Below are positions 49,965 through 58,298 of a stretch of DNA of 64,000 bases, piece by piece; position 1 is the first letter of the stretch; each line of letters starts with the position of its first letter. The DNA lies in contig NZ_AUTC01000146.1 in NCBI RefSeq assembly GCF_001461695.1, positions 62,001 to 126,000 of the forward strand, given 5' to 3'. Under the pieces are notes generated by a model that searched no databases, was not told where the DNA came from, and saw only the letters and a list, made by a program, of their open reading frames with translations. The position numbers were made by a program, and so were the translations under genes. Source of the DNA: Sinorhizobium fredii USDA 205. GTDB taxonomy: Bacteria; Pseudomonadota; Alphaproteobacteria; Rhizobiales; Rhizobiaceae.

Positions 49965-50897
49965 TTATGCCTTGTCCGTGCCGGGCAACTTGGCGCCGGA
50001 GAGCTGCGCATAGAGGCGCGCCAGCGATGAATCGTCGTCGCGCCCCATGCCGGCACCGGAGGCAGCGAGATACATCTGCAGGGCAGCCGCCACCAGCGGC
50101 ACCGGATAGCGCTCGGTCCGTGCCATGTCCTGGACGATGCCGAGATCCTTGACGAAGATCTCGATTGCGCTGAGCGGCTTGTAGTCGCCCGCAAGCACAT
50201 GCGGGACGCGGTTTTCGAACATCCACGAATTGCCGGCCGAGGCGGTGATCACCTCGTAAACTTTTTCGAGATCGAGCCCCTGCTTGGCGGCGAAGGTGAT
50301 CGCCTCGCAGGCGGCGGCGATGTGCACGCCGGCCAGGAGCTGGTTGATCATCTTGAAGGCCGCTCCGGTTCCGGCGGCGTCGCCAAGCTCGTAGACCTTG
50401 GCGGCCATCGCATCGAGTGCCGGCCGGGCGGCGGCGAAGGCTTCAACCGAGCCCGACGCCATGATCGTCAGTTCGCCCTTCGCGGCGCGCGCGGCGCCGC
50501 CGGAGATCGGAGCATCGAGATAGTGGAGGCCGAGCGCTTCGACTTGCTCAGACAGGCGACGTGCGATGGCCGGGTCCATGGTCGCGGAAGAGACGAAGAC
50601 CGCGCCGGGCTTCATGGCCGCGGCGATGCCGTCTGCGCCGAACAGGACGGTCTCTGTCTGGGCGGCGTTCACGACCACCGAAACGACAATATCGGCATCG
50701 GGCACGGCCTGCCGCAGCGTCGCGGCGCCGCGGCCGCCCTCAGCGACGAAGCGATCGACGGCTGCCGGGGTAATGTCGTAGCCGACGACCTTGAGGCCGG
50801 CGCGTTTCATGGACCGGGCCATTCCGAAGCCCATGGATCCGAGACCGATCACAGCCGCAGTGACGGCGCGTCCCGGATTTTCAGCATGCGGTGACAT
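49965..50897 (-). CDS. ltnD: L-threonate dehydrogenase
   Basis: A 310-residue beta-hydroxyacid dehydrogenase, oxidising L-threonate to 2-oxo-tetronate with NAD. AAVIGLGSMGFGMARSMKRAG (about 15-35) is the nucleotide loop, LDAPISGGAARAAKGELTIMASG the substrate loop, and the catalytic Lys is in GTGAAFKMINQLLAGVH, the form found in LtnD rather than HIBADH. GGAGA precedes the ATG at 50897. It lies 75 bp after an MFS carrier and 11 bp before otnI. Confidence 0.9.
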   Translation of the reverse strand: MSPHAENPGRAVTAAVIGLGSMGFGMARSMKRAGLKVVGYDITPAAVDRFVAEGGRGAATLRQAVPDADIVVSVVVNAAQTETVLFGADGIAAAMKPGAVFVSSATMDPAIARRLSEQVEALGLHYLDAPISGGAARAAKGELTIMASGSVEAFAAARPALDAMAAKVYELGDAAGTGAAFKMINQLLAGVHIAAACEAITFAAKQGLDLEKVYEVITASAGNSWMFENRVPHVLAGDYKPLSAIEIFVKDLGIVQDMARTERYPVPLVAAALQMYLAASGAGMGRDDDSSLARLYAQLSGAKLPGTDKA

Positions 50898-50972
50898 CAA
50901 CAGATTCTCCAGTTCTGATGGGGCAACGGAGCGCCGCCGGGTCGAAGGATCCGGCGGTGCCGATTTGGAAGC

Positions 50973-52289
50973 TTACCGGTTCACGGTCTTTGCGGGAACC
51001 GCCAGCACCGCCAGTGAACCGATAATGAGCGCTGTGGCCAGGAGATACATGCCGGCGCTGTTGCTGCCGGTGAAGTCCTTGAGATAGCCGACCAGGAAGG
51101 GCCCGAGGAAACCGGCGAGATTGCCGACCGAGTTGATCCAGGCGATGCCGGCCGCAGCGCCCGTCCCGGCCAGGAAGGCCGTCGGCAGCGACCAGAAGAG
51201 CGGTGCGCAACTGATAGCGCCGGCGGCGGCGAGCGAGAGGCAGACGATCGCCAGCGACGTGCTCGTTGCCATGGTCGCCGCAATGAAGCCGCCGGCAGCG
51301 ACGACGGCCGGGACGACGAGGTGCCAGCGGCGTTCGCGGAACCGGTCCGAGGAGCGCCCGAGCGCCAGCATGGCGACGAAGGTGCAGATATAGGGGATCG
51401 CGGAAATCAGGCCGATATTGAGGTTCCCGGTGACGCCGGTCGCCTTCACGAGCGTCGGCATCCAGAAATTCAGGCCGTATTGTCCGAGCACGAAGCAGAA
51501 GTAGATGAGGCACATCAGCCAGACGCGCGGGTCGGTCAGGGTTCCCTTGATGCTGTGCGGGCTCGATGATTTGCTCCGGTTCTCGGCGTCGATATTGGCG
51601 GCCAGCAGCTTCTTTTCTTCCTTCGACAGCCACTTCGCGTGCCCGATCGTGTCGTCAAGATAGAAGAAGGTGGCGATGCCGAAAATAATCGCCGGGATCG
51701 CCTCGATCAGGAACATCCACTGCCAGCCGGAAAGGCCGTGCGTTCCGTGGAAACTGTCCATCAGCAGGCCGGAAAGCGGATTGCCGAATATGGACGAGAT
51801 CGGGATTGCCGACATGAAGATGGTGATGATCTTGGCGCGCCGATGCGCCGGATACCAGGTGGTCAGATAAAGGATGATGCCGGGGAAGAAGCCTGCCTCT
51901 GCGACACCCAGCAGGAAGCGCAGGATGTAGAACACCGTTTCCGAGGTGGTGAACATGAAGGCAGCGGAGATAACGCCCCAGGTGATCATGATGCGGGCGA
52001 TCCACACCCGGGCCCCGACCTTGTTGAGGATGACGTTGCTCGGCACCTCGAACAGAAAATAGCCGATGAAGAAAATGCCGGCACCGATGCCGTAGGCCGC
52101 TTCCGAGAGGCCGAGCTCGCTCGACATCTGCAATTTCGCGAAACCGACATTGACGCGGTCGAGATAGGCGACCACGTAGCACAGCATCAGGAACGGGATA
52201 ATTCTCCAAAACACCTTGCCATAGGCGCGATCTTCCACCGACCGGTCTGAATAGACGCCGTCGATCGGCGCCGGGGTTTCCAGGGTCAT
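50973..52289 (-). CDS. MFS transporter, anion:cation symporter family (probably threonate)
   Basis: A 438-residue carrier with twelve hydrophobic segments. VFWRIIPFLMLCYVVAYLDRVNVGFA (about 25-50) is the start typical of the ACS family (tartrate, hexuronate, phthalate carriers). Also visible are FEVPSNVILNKVGARVWIARIM, RFLLGVAEAGFFPGIILYL and the central loop with SKEEKKLLAANID. GGAGGAGG precedes the start at 52289. It heads the operon with ltnD, otnI and otnK and is divergent from lacI, so uptake of L-threonate is the best guess. Confidence 0.87.
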   Translation of the reverse strand: MTLETPAPIDGVYSDRSVEDRAYGKVFWRIIPFLMLCYVVAYLDRVNVGFAKLQMSSELGLSEAAYGIGAGIFFIGYFLFEVPSNVILNKVGARVWIARIMITWGVISAAFMFTTSETVFYILRFLLGVAEAGFFPGIILYLTTWYPAHRRAKIITIFMSAIPISSIFGNPLSGLLMDSFHGTHGLSGWQWMFLIEAIPAIIFGIATFFYLDDTIGHAKWLSKEEKKLLAANIDAENRSKSSSPHSIKGTLTDPRVWLMCLIYFCFVLGQYGLNFWMPTLVKATGVTGNLNIGLISAIPYICTFVAMLALGRSSDRFRERRWHLVVPAVVAAGGFIAATMATSTSLAIVCLSLAAAGAISCAPLFWSLPTAFLAGTGAAAGIAWINSVGNLAGFLGPFLVGYLKDFTGSNSAGMYLLATALIIGSLAVLAVPAKTVNR

Positions 52290-52355
52290 GATTTCCTCCT
52301 CCAGTAATTTTCGTCGGGGCCTCCTTGCAAATTCCTCCGACGGAGCGGCGCAAAA

Positions 52356-52423
52356 TGGCAGCGCTGCCACTTTCTGTAAGCCACTTTGGCAGCGCTGCCA
52401 AGTCGAAATTGGTAGCGCTGCCA
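52356..52423. promoter_or_regulatory. Three LacI-type operators in the divergent promoter
   Basis: TGGCAGCGCTGCCA occurs perfectly at 52356-52369 and 52387-52400, and as TGGTAGCGCTGCCA at 52410-52423; centres are 31 and 23 bp apart. LacI-family repressors bind such GC-centred palindromes. They lie 67-134 bp upstream of the MFS start and 80-148 bp upstream of lacI, so one repressor can hold both operons. Confidence 0.85.
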
Positions 52424-52503
52424 AAAAAAATGAGGTATCTGGATTCGATGGCGATGCGCCGGCGGGGAGCGATGCGGCCGGCAGCCAGAGAGTCAGGTCG
52501 AAC

Positions 52504-53508
52504 GTGGATTTCGATTTCAAGCAGCAGAGCGCGGTGACGCTTGCGGAGGTCGCCGAAGCCGCCGGTGTTGGCGAGAGCACGGTATCGCGCGTGCTCAGAA
52601 ACGAGGGGTCGTTTTCGCGCAAGGCGAGGGAGCGGGTGCTGGAGGCGGTCGAGCGGCTCGGCTATGTGCCGAACCGGATCGCGGGAACGCTCGCTTCCGC
52701 CGGATCGCGCCTCGTCGCCTTCGTGATCCCTTCGCTCTCCAACATCGTCTTCCCCGACGTGCTGCGTGGGGCAAGCGGGGTTTTGGAGAAGAACAAGCAT
52801 CAGGCCGTCTTTTCCGTGACCGATTATGATCCGCAGCGCGAGGAGGCGCTTGTCGCCGCGATGCTCGCCTGGCGGCCGACGGCGGTCATGCTTGCCGGCT
52901 TCGAACATACGGAAGGCACCCTGAAGATGTTGCGTGCCAGCGGTTGCCGGGTCGTGGAAGTGCTCGATGTCGATGGAGCAGCGGTCGATCTGGCCGTCGG
53001 CTTTTCCAATCGTGCGGCCGGGCGCGCAAGTGCCGAATTCCTCCTGAAGCGCGGCTATCGCCGGATCGGCTATGTCGGGCACGATCTCGATCGCGATACC
53101 CGCGCCGGCAAGCGCTTTGCCGGATTCCGCGAAACGCTCGCCGCTTCCGGCTATCCACTTCTCGATCGGGAGATCTGCTCCGGCGCGTCGTCGGTGGAGA
53201 GTGGGCGACTGGGCCTGGAGCGACTGCTCGCCAGATATGCCGATCTCGACGCGGTCTATTTTTCGAACGACGACATGGCGCTCGGGGGTTACTTTCACTG
53301 CCTGTCACGCGGGATTTCGATCACCGCGCAACTGGCGATCTTCGGTTACAACGGCCTCGATATCGGCCGGGTAACGCCGCAGCCGCTGTCGACCATTCGC
53401 ACCCCTCGCGTTGCGACGGGGCAATTGGCGGCGGAGCTTGTCGTCACCAACGCGCCGCCCCAGGTGGTCGATCTCGGCTTCGAACTGGTCGAAGGCGCAA
53501 CCGCCTGA
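52504..53508 (+). CDS. LacI family transcriptional regulator
   Basis: A regulator of about 334 residues. The HTH is at the start (VTLAEVAEAAGVGESTVSRVLR, about 10-31) with the hinge VERLGYVPNRIAGTLAS. The ligand domain is of the periplasmic-binding type (LVAFVIPSLSNIVFPDVLRGA, RRIGYVGHDLDRDTRAGKRFAGF, YFSNDDMALGGYFH, PLSTIRTPR), close to GntR/IdnR-like LacI members that sense sugar acids. I start it at GTG 52504 with AGG seven bases before; the frame is open upstream through the operators, so the upstream part is not coding. Probable repressor of both four-carbon acid operons. Confidence 0.88.
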   Translation: MDFDFKQQSAVTLAEVAEAAGVGESTVSRVLRNEGSFSRKARERVLEAVERLGYVPNRIAGTLASAGSRLVAFVIPSLSNIVFPDVLRGASGVLEKNKHQAVFSVTDYDPQREEALVAAMLAWRPTAVMLAGFEHTEGTLKMLRASGCRVVEVLDVDGAAVDLAVGFSNRAAGRASAEFLLKRGYRRIGYVGHDLDRDTRAGKRFAGFRETLAASGYPLLDREICSGASSVESGRLGLERLLARYADLDAVYFSNDDMALGGYFHCLSRGISITAQLAIFGYNGLDIGRVTPQPLSTIRTPRVATGQLAAELVVTNAPPQVVDLGFELVEGATA

Positions 53509-53525
53509 ACTGAAAGGATTTGCCA

Positions 53526-54203
53526 ATGTCCGAGAGTGGCCTGCGCGAGGAAATCTGTCGCTACGGACGATCGCTGTTCGAGCGCGGGCTGACGCCGGGC
53601 TCCTCCGGCAACATCTCGCTCAGGCTCGACGACGGCGGCTGGCTGGTGACGCCCACCAACGCATCGCTCGGCTTTCTCGACCCCGCCCGCATCTCGCGGC
53701 TCGACTCCGCGGGCAGGCTCGTCTCCGGCGACAAGCCGACGAAGGAGATCCCGCTGCACGCCGCCCTCTACGAGTCGCGCGGCAGCGCCCGTGCCATCGT
53801 CCATCTCCATTCGACCCACGCGGTGGCGCTCACCATGCTGCCCGAGATCGATCCGCGCGCCGCGCTGCCGCCGATGACGCCCTACTACCTCATGCGGGCC
53901 GGCGAGACCGCACTGGTGCCCTACTACCGCCCCGGCGATCCGGCGGTCGCCGATGCGATCCGCGGCCTCGCCGGCAAATATTCCTCCGTGCTGCTTGCCA
54001 ATCATGGGCCGGTCGTCGCCGGCGACAGCCTCGAAGCGGCTGTCTTCGCCACGGAGGAACTGGAGGAGACGGCCAGGCTCTACCTGCTCCTGCGCAACCT
54101 CAATCCGCGCTATCTCACCCCGGACCAGGTGAGCGATCTCGTCCAAACCTTTGGCCTCGATCTGCCGTCGCACCACGACCATGATGGGCACGACCACGGC
54201 TGA
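53526..54203 (+). CDS. otnC: 3-oxo-tetronate 4-phosphate decarboxylase (class II aldolase family)
   Basis: A 225-residue class II aldolase/adducin-fold enzyme that decarboxylates 3-oxo-tetronate 4-phosphate to DHAP. GLTPGSSGNISLRLDDG (about 24-40) is the phosphate loop, IVHLHSTHAVALTML (about 93-107) carries two metal His and LLANHGPVVAGDSLEAAVFATEELEETA (about 158-185) the third. The start at 53526 has AAAGGA and is 17 bp after lacI. The tail HHDHDGHDHG is an unusual His/Asp-rich extension beyond the fold that could bind metal. It completes L-threonate breakdown. Confidence 0.92.
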   Translation: MSESGLREEICRYGRSLFERGLTPGSSGNISLRLDDGGWLVTPTNASLGFLDPARISRLDSAGRLVSGDKPTKEIPLHAALYESRGSARAIVHLHSTHAVALTMLPEIDPRAALPPMTPYYLMRAGETALVPYYRPGDPAVADAIRGLAGKYSSVLLANHGPVVAGDSLEAAVFATEELEETARLYLLLRNLNPRYLTPDQVSDLVQTFGLDLPSHHDHDGHDHG

Positions 54204-54398
54204 GCCCGCTATTTCGCGACAGCTGGATTCTTGAAATTCGTTTTTTGGAACATCCCCTTACACCTGGATGGGGCGCGCTTCTTCTGCCCCACATCCGCGA
54301 CTTTTAGTGCGCCGCACAAACCCTGCGTGCATTTTTGATGCGGTGCGGCGACGATGTGGGCTTGACCAGACGCTCTCTCAAGGCCTCTATTCGTATGA

Positions 54399-54427
54399 CT
54401 GATCTGCTGGACCAACCAGTAGATCAG
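54399..54427. promoter_or_regulatory. 29-bp inverted repeat, candidate GntR operator
   Basis: CTGATCTGCTGG (54399-54410) and CCAGTAGATCAG (54416-54427) are inverted copies with one mismatch around ACCAA. It ends 16 bp before the GntR start codon, overlapping the probable leader, as expected for autoregulation by a FadR-type protein. The 240-bp gap before it shows no gene. Confidence 0.65.
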
Positions 54428-54443
54428 TGGAGGGGTGGCGCCG

Positions 54444-55220
54444 ATGACTGGCAGTCCGATACTCACGCAGATGCCGAAGGTGGGGCGCAGCCTCGACCGC
54501 CGGACGGCGCGCGAGGTGATTGCCGACAAATTGATGGTACTGGTGGCGACGAATATGCTCCGGCCAGGTGACGAACTCCCCGGCGAAAGGGAACTCGCCA
54601 ACGTCCTCCATGTCAGCCGCGAGACGGTGCGCGGTGCCATTCAGACGCTTGCGGCGCGCGGCATCATCGAGGTGTCGCAGGGAAGCCGAAGCCGTGTTGC
54701 GGATGTCGATCTAAGCGACGTCACGGTGACGATCGCCTCGCCGAATGCCATCGACAGCTATGATCTCGAGGACGTTCACGCCGCACGACTGCACATCGAG
54801 CTGAAAGTGGTGGGCGATGCCGCCGATAAGATCGACACGGATGCGCTTAAGAAGCTCGAAAGCCTGCTCGAGGCGCAGAAGCTCTGCGGTGACGACGCGA
54901 TGCGCTTCCTGATCTGCGACCGCGAATTCCACGTGGCGATCTACCGGGCCTGCGGCAATCCGCTGCTCTCGGACTTCGTCACGGACCTCTATACTTACAT
55001 GATGGACTACCGGCGCAGCGCCATGTCGCGCGCCGGTGCGATCGAGGCGAGCTACAGGGACCACAGCGAGATCGTCGAGGCGCTGCGGCGCCACGACCGT
55101 GAAGCGGTCGTCGCGGCTTTTCACCAGCACCTGATGCGCATCTATCGGACAACGAAGGAATTGCTCGTCGACGGGAGCGGCAGGAAACAGAAACAGAAGG
55201 GCACGCGCAACCCGGAATGA
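54444..55220 (+). CDS. GntR family regulator, FadR/FCD subfamily
   Basis: A 258-residue regulator. The winged HTH runs from about 20 to 92 (TAREVIADKLMVLVATNMLRPGDELPGERELANVLHVSRETVRGAIQTLAARGII). The FCD domain has the metal ligands typical of the class (Asp in RFLICDREFHVAIYRACGNPLL, His in YRDHSEIVEAL and AAFHQHLMRIY). GGAGGGG eight bases upstream supports ATG 54444. It leads the operon with denD, an SDR and an ABC importer and probably responds to the acid they handle. Confidence 0.88.
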   Translation: MTGSPILTQMPKVGRSLDRRTAREVIADKLMVLVATNMLRPGDELPGERELANVLHVSRETVRGAIQTLAARGIIEVSQGSRSRVADVDLSDVTVTIASPNAIDSYDLEDVHAARLHIELKVVGDAADKIDTDALKKLESLLEAQKLCGDDAMRFLICDREFHVAIYRACGNPLLSDFVTDLYTYMMDYRRSAMSRAGAIEASYRDHSEIVEALRRHDREAVVAAFHQHLMRIYRTTKELLVDGSGRKQKQKGTRNPE

Positions 55221-55255
55221 TCCGGGTGGGGCCGAACGGAGGAGGTTCGCCGCGA

Positions 55256-56236
55256 ATGCATGTTATGATCATCGGTGCGGCCGGCATGATCGGCCGGAAA
55301 CTCGTCGACAAACTGGCGGCCGAGCCGGACGCCCTTGCCTACGAGATCGCCAAGCTGACATTGGTGGACGTCATCGAGCCGCCGGTGCCTGCGGCGCTTT
55401 CGGCGATAAGCACTCTGGCGCTCGATCTCTCGTCGGAGGGCAGCGCGGAGCGGCTCGTCTCGTCGCGTCCGGACGTCATCTACCATCTCGCGGCGATCGT
55501 GTCGGGCGAGGCGGAGGCCGACTTCGACAAGGGCTACAGCGTCAATCTCGACGGCACACGGGCGCTCTTCGAGGCGATCCGTCGCGAGGGGCAGCGCGAG
55601 CGCTATGCCCCGCGCCTCATCTTCGCCTCCTCGATCGCCGTCTTCGGCCAGCCGTTCCCGGAAAAGATCGGTGACGAGTTCTTTGCGACGCCGCTGACGA
55701 GCTACGGCACGCAGAAAGCCATCTGCGAACTACTGCTTGCCGACTATTCGCGGCGCGGCTTCTTCGACGGCATCGGCATCCGCCTGCCGACCATCTGCAT
55801 CCGACCGGGCAAGCCGAACAAGGCGGCGTCCGGCTTCTTCTCCAACATCCTGCGCGAGCCGCTGGCCGGCCAGGAGGCCATTCTGCCGGTCGATGAAAAC
55901 GTCCGGCACTGGTTCGCAAGCCCGCGATCGGCCGTTGGCTTTTTCATCCACGCCGCGCGAATGGACACAGGCCGGATCGGCCCGCGGCGCAATCTGACCA
56001 TGCCGGGATTGTCGGCGCTGGTCGGCGAAGAGGTCGAGGCGCTGAAGCGCATTGCTGGCCCGAAGGCCGTGGGCCTCATCCGCCGCGAACCGGACCCGGT
56101 GATCGGCGCGATCGTCGCCGGCTGGCCGACGAATTTCGACGCGCGCCGTGCTCGTGAACTGGGCTTCACGGCCGAAAGCAGCTTCGACGAGATCATCCGG
56201 ATCCATATCGAGGACGAACTCGGAGGAAAAATCTGA
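55256..56236 (+). CDS. denD: D-erythronate dehydrogenase
   Basis: A 326-residue extended SDR of the NAD-dependent epimerase fold; DenD oxidises D-erythronate to 3-oxo-tetronate. IIGAAGMIGRKLVDKLAAEP (about 5-24) is the nucleotide loop, IYHLAAIVSGEAEADFDKGYSVNLDGTR (about 78-105) and ASSIAVFGQP then TSYGTQKAICELLLADY carry the catalytic Ser/Thr, Tyr and Lys; RLPTICIRPGKPNKAASGFFSNILREPL is characteristic of DenD. GGAGGAGG stands about 11 bases before 55256. Its product joins the pathway at OtnK in the neighbouring operon. Confidence 0.87.
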   Translation: MHVMIIGAAGMIGRKLVDKLAAEPDALAYEIAKLTLVDVIEPPVPAALSAISTLALDLSSEGSAERLVSSRPDVIYHLAAIVSGEAEADFDKGYSVNLDGTRALFEAIRREGQRERYAPRLIFASSIAVFGQPFPEKIGDEFFATPLTSYGTQKAICELLLADYSRRGFFDGIGIRLPTICIRPGKPNKAASGFFSNILREPLAGQEAILPVDENVRHWFASPRSAVGFFIHAARMDTGRIGPRRNLTMPGLSALVGEEVEALKRIAGPKAVGLIRREPDPVIGAIVAGWPTNFDARRARELGFTAESSFDEIIRIHIEDELGGKI

Positions 56237-56237
56237 C

Positions 56238-57014
56238 ATGGCGCAAGACAGAAGATCGGGCGAGGGAAAGATCGCGCTGGTGACGGGCGGAGGCTCCGGC
56301 ATCGGCCGCGGGATCGCCAGGGCATTGAGTGCCGAGGGCTACGTCCTTGTCGTCACCGGCCGCCGTCCGGACGTGTTGCAGAGAGCGGCGGCGGAAATTT
56401 CCGCCGATACTGGCGGAGTCGTCAGGGCGATTGCCTGCGACGTCGGCGATCCGGGCCAGGTGGCCACGCTTTTCGATGCGATCCGGGCTGAGTTCGGGCG
56501 GCTCGACCTGCTTGTCAACAATGCTGGCTCCAACGTGCCCGCCGTGCCGCTCGAAGAGGTGACGTTCGAGCAGTGGAGCGGTATCCTGGCCGCGAACCTG
56601 ACGGGCGCCTTCCTCTGCACCCAGCAGGCGTTCCGCTTGATGAAGGCGCAGGAACCGCGCGGCGGACGGATCGTCAACAATGGTTCGATCTCGGCAACGA
56701 CGCCGCGGCCCAATTCCGCGCCCTACACGGCGACCAAGCACGCCATCAGCGGGCTGACGAAATCGACGGCGCTCGACGGACGGCCCTTCGATATTGCCTG
56801 CGGACAGATCGATATCGGTAATGCGGCAACCGATATGACGCAGAAGATGAGCAGCGGCGTGCTGCAGGCCAACGGCGAGACTGCGTCGGAGCCGACCATT
56901 CCGGTCGAGCATGTCGCCGGGGCCGTCGTCTACATGGCGAGCTTGCCGCTGGCAGCCAACGTGCTGACGATGACGGTGATGGCGACGAAAATGCCGCTGG
57001 TCGGCCGCGGATAG
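56238..57014 (+). CDS. SDR family oxidoreductase
   Basis: A 258-residue classical short-chain dehydrogenase. ALVTGGGSGIGRGIARAL (about 13-30) binds the cofactor, LLVNNAGSN (about 92-100) is the NNAG motif and the Ser-Tyr-Lys triad is in NNGSISATTPRPNSAPYTATKHA. TGRRPDVLQ after strand two favours NADP. It starts one base after denD ends, with GGAGG inside denD, so it is translationally coupled. The substrate is probably another sugar acid or its lactone in the same pathway; the family is too broad to say more. Confidence 0.85.
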   Translation: MAQDRRSGEGKIALVTGGGSGIGRGIARALSAEGYVLVVTGRRPDVLQRAAAEISADTGGVVRAIACDVGDPGQVATLFDAIRAEFGRLDLLVNNAGSNVPAVPLEEVTFEQWSGILAANLTGAFLCTQQAFRLMKAQEPRGGRIVNNGSISATTPRPNSAPYTATKHAISGLTKSTALDGRPFDIACGQIDIGNAATDMTQKMSSGVLQANGETASEPTIPVEHVAGAVVYMASLPLAANVLTMTVMATKMPLVGRG

Positions 57015-57084
57015 GATCGCAGCCTTTGCCCGTCCCCTAGAGGGATGGGGGCGGAGGCAGGAAGCAGTTCTGGGAGGAACGTAA

Positions 57085-58152
57085 ATGGCAGGCGTGGATT
57101 TTGTCGATGTCCGGAAATCCTTCGGGGCTATTCCCATCATAAAGGGCGTGAACATCGAAATTGACGACGGCGAGTTCGTCATTCTCGTCGGTCCGTCCGG
57201 CTGCGGAAAATCGACCTTGCTCCGAATGCTGGCGGGTCTCGAGAACATTACCGCCGGAGAAATCCGCATCGGCGATCGCGTCGTCAACCGGCTGCCTCCG
57301 AAAGACCGTGATATCGCCATGGTGTTCCAGAACTATGCGCTCTATCCGCATATGACGGTCGCCGACAACATGGCCTTCTCGCTGATGCTCGCAAGCAGGC
57401 CGAAGGCGGACATCGACAAACGGGTCGGCGTGGCGGCGGATATCCTTGGCCTCTCGAAATTGCTCGATCGCTATCCGCGCCAGCTTTCCGGCGGCCAGCG
57501 CCAGCGCGTCGCGATGGGCCGGGCGATCGTGCGCGACCCGCAGGTGTTCCTGTTCGACGAACCGCTCTCGAACCTCGACGCCAAGCTGCGTGTCGCCATG
57601 CGCGCCGAGATCAAGGAGCTGCACCAGCGGTTGAAGACGACGACGGTCTATGTCACCCATGACCAGATCGAGGCGATGACGATGGCCGACAAGATCGTCG
57701 TCATGCATGACGGCATCGTCGAGCAGCTCGGCGCGCCGCTCGACCTCTACGACCATCCGGCCAATCTCTTCGTCGCCGGCTTCATAGGTTCGCCGGCCAT
57801 GAACATGATCCGCGGGCGGCTTCACCCCGAAGACCCGACGGCCTTCATGACCGCGGACGGCACGGCGCTTCCCGTCGCCCGGCCTGCTGCGGCCGCCCGA
57901 GGCCGCGATCTCGTTTACGGTCTCAGGCCCGAATACATGTCGCTGGACCCGAACGGTCTGCCCGCCGAGGTCGTGGTGATCGAGCCGACCGGCTACGAAA
58001 CGCAGATGATTGCCAGGCTCGGCGGCCACGACGTGACCTGTGTCTTTCGCGAGCGGGTGACTGCCAAGCCCGGCGAGACGATCCGCCTGGCGATCGACGG
58101 CGCGCATGTTCACCTGTTCGACGCCGAAACCGGGCGGCGATTGTTCGACTGA
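57085..58152 (+). CDS. Sugar ABC transporter ATP-binding protein (UgpC type)
   Basis: A 355-residue ATPase: GPSGCGKSTLLRMLAG (about 36-51), VFQNYALYPHMTV, LSGGQRQRVAMGRAIVRDP, FLFDEPLSNLDAKLRVAM and VYVTHDQIEAMT, then the TOBE domain (YGLRPEYMS). It precedes its binding protein and permeases, an arrangement different from the first ABC operon. GGGAGG lies 10 bases before the start. It follows the SDR gene by 70 bp and is probably in the denD operon. Confidence 0.92.
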   Translation: MAGVDFVDVRKSFGAIPIIKGVNIEIDDGEFVILVGPSGCGKSTLLRMLAGLENITAGEIRIGDRVVNRLPPKDRDIAMVFQNYALYPHMTVADNMAFSLMLASRPKADIDKRVGVAADILGLSKLLDRYPRQLSGGQRQRVAMGRAIVRDPQVFLFDEPLSNLDAKLRVAMRAEIKELHQRLKTTTVYVTHDQIEAMTMADKIVVMHDGIVEQLGAPLDLYDHPANLFVAGFIGSPAMNMIRGRLHPEDPTAFMTADGTALPVARPAAAARGRDLVYGLRPEYMSLDPNGLPAEVVVIEPTGYETQMIARLGGHDVTCVFRERVTAKPGETIRLAIDGAHVHLFDAETGRRLFD

Positions 58153-58298
58153 TGCCCGAGCGGGCGGGGAAGGGGAGGAGCCTTCCTCGATATCGCGCGG
58201 GTGATGCCAGGCAATCGCCGGCATCGGGTCGCGGCATTCGCCAAGCGGGACGGCGAATGGCGGAAGAAATGCTCCCGCTGTTTCAAGGAGGAGTACCA

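Noticed and set aside
49954..50226. A 91-residue N-terminal extension of OtnI.
   Set aside because: It overlaps ltnD out of frame; the MPVFAANLTM start matches the family and has a ribosome site.
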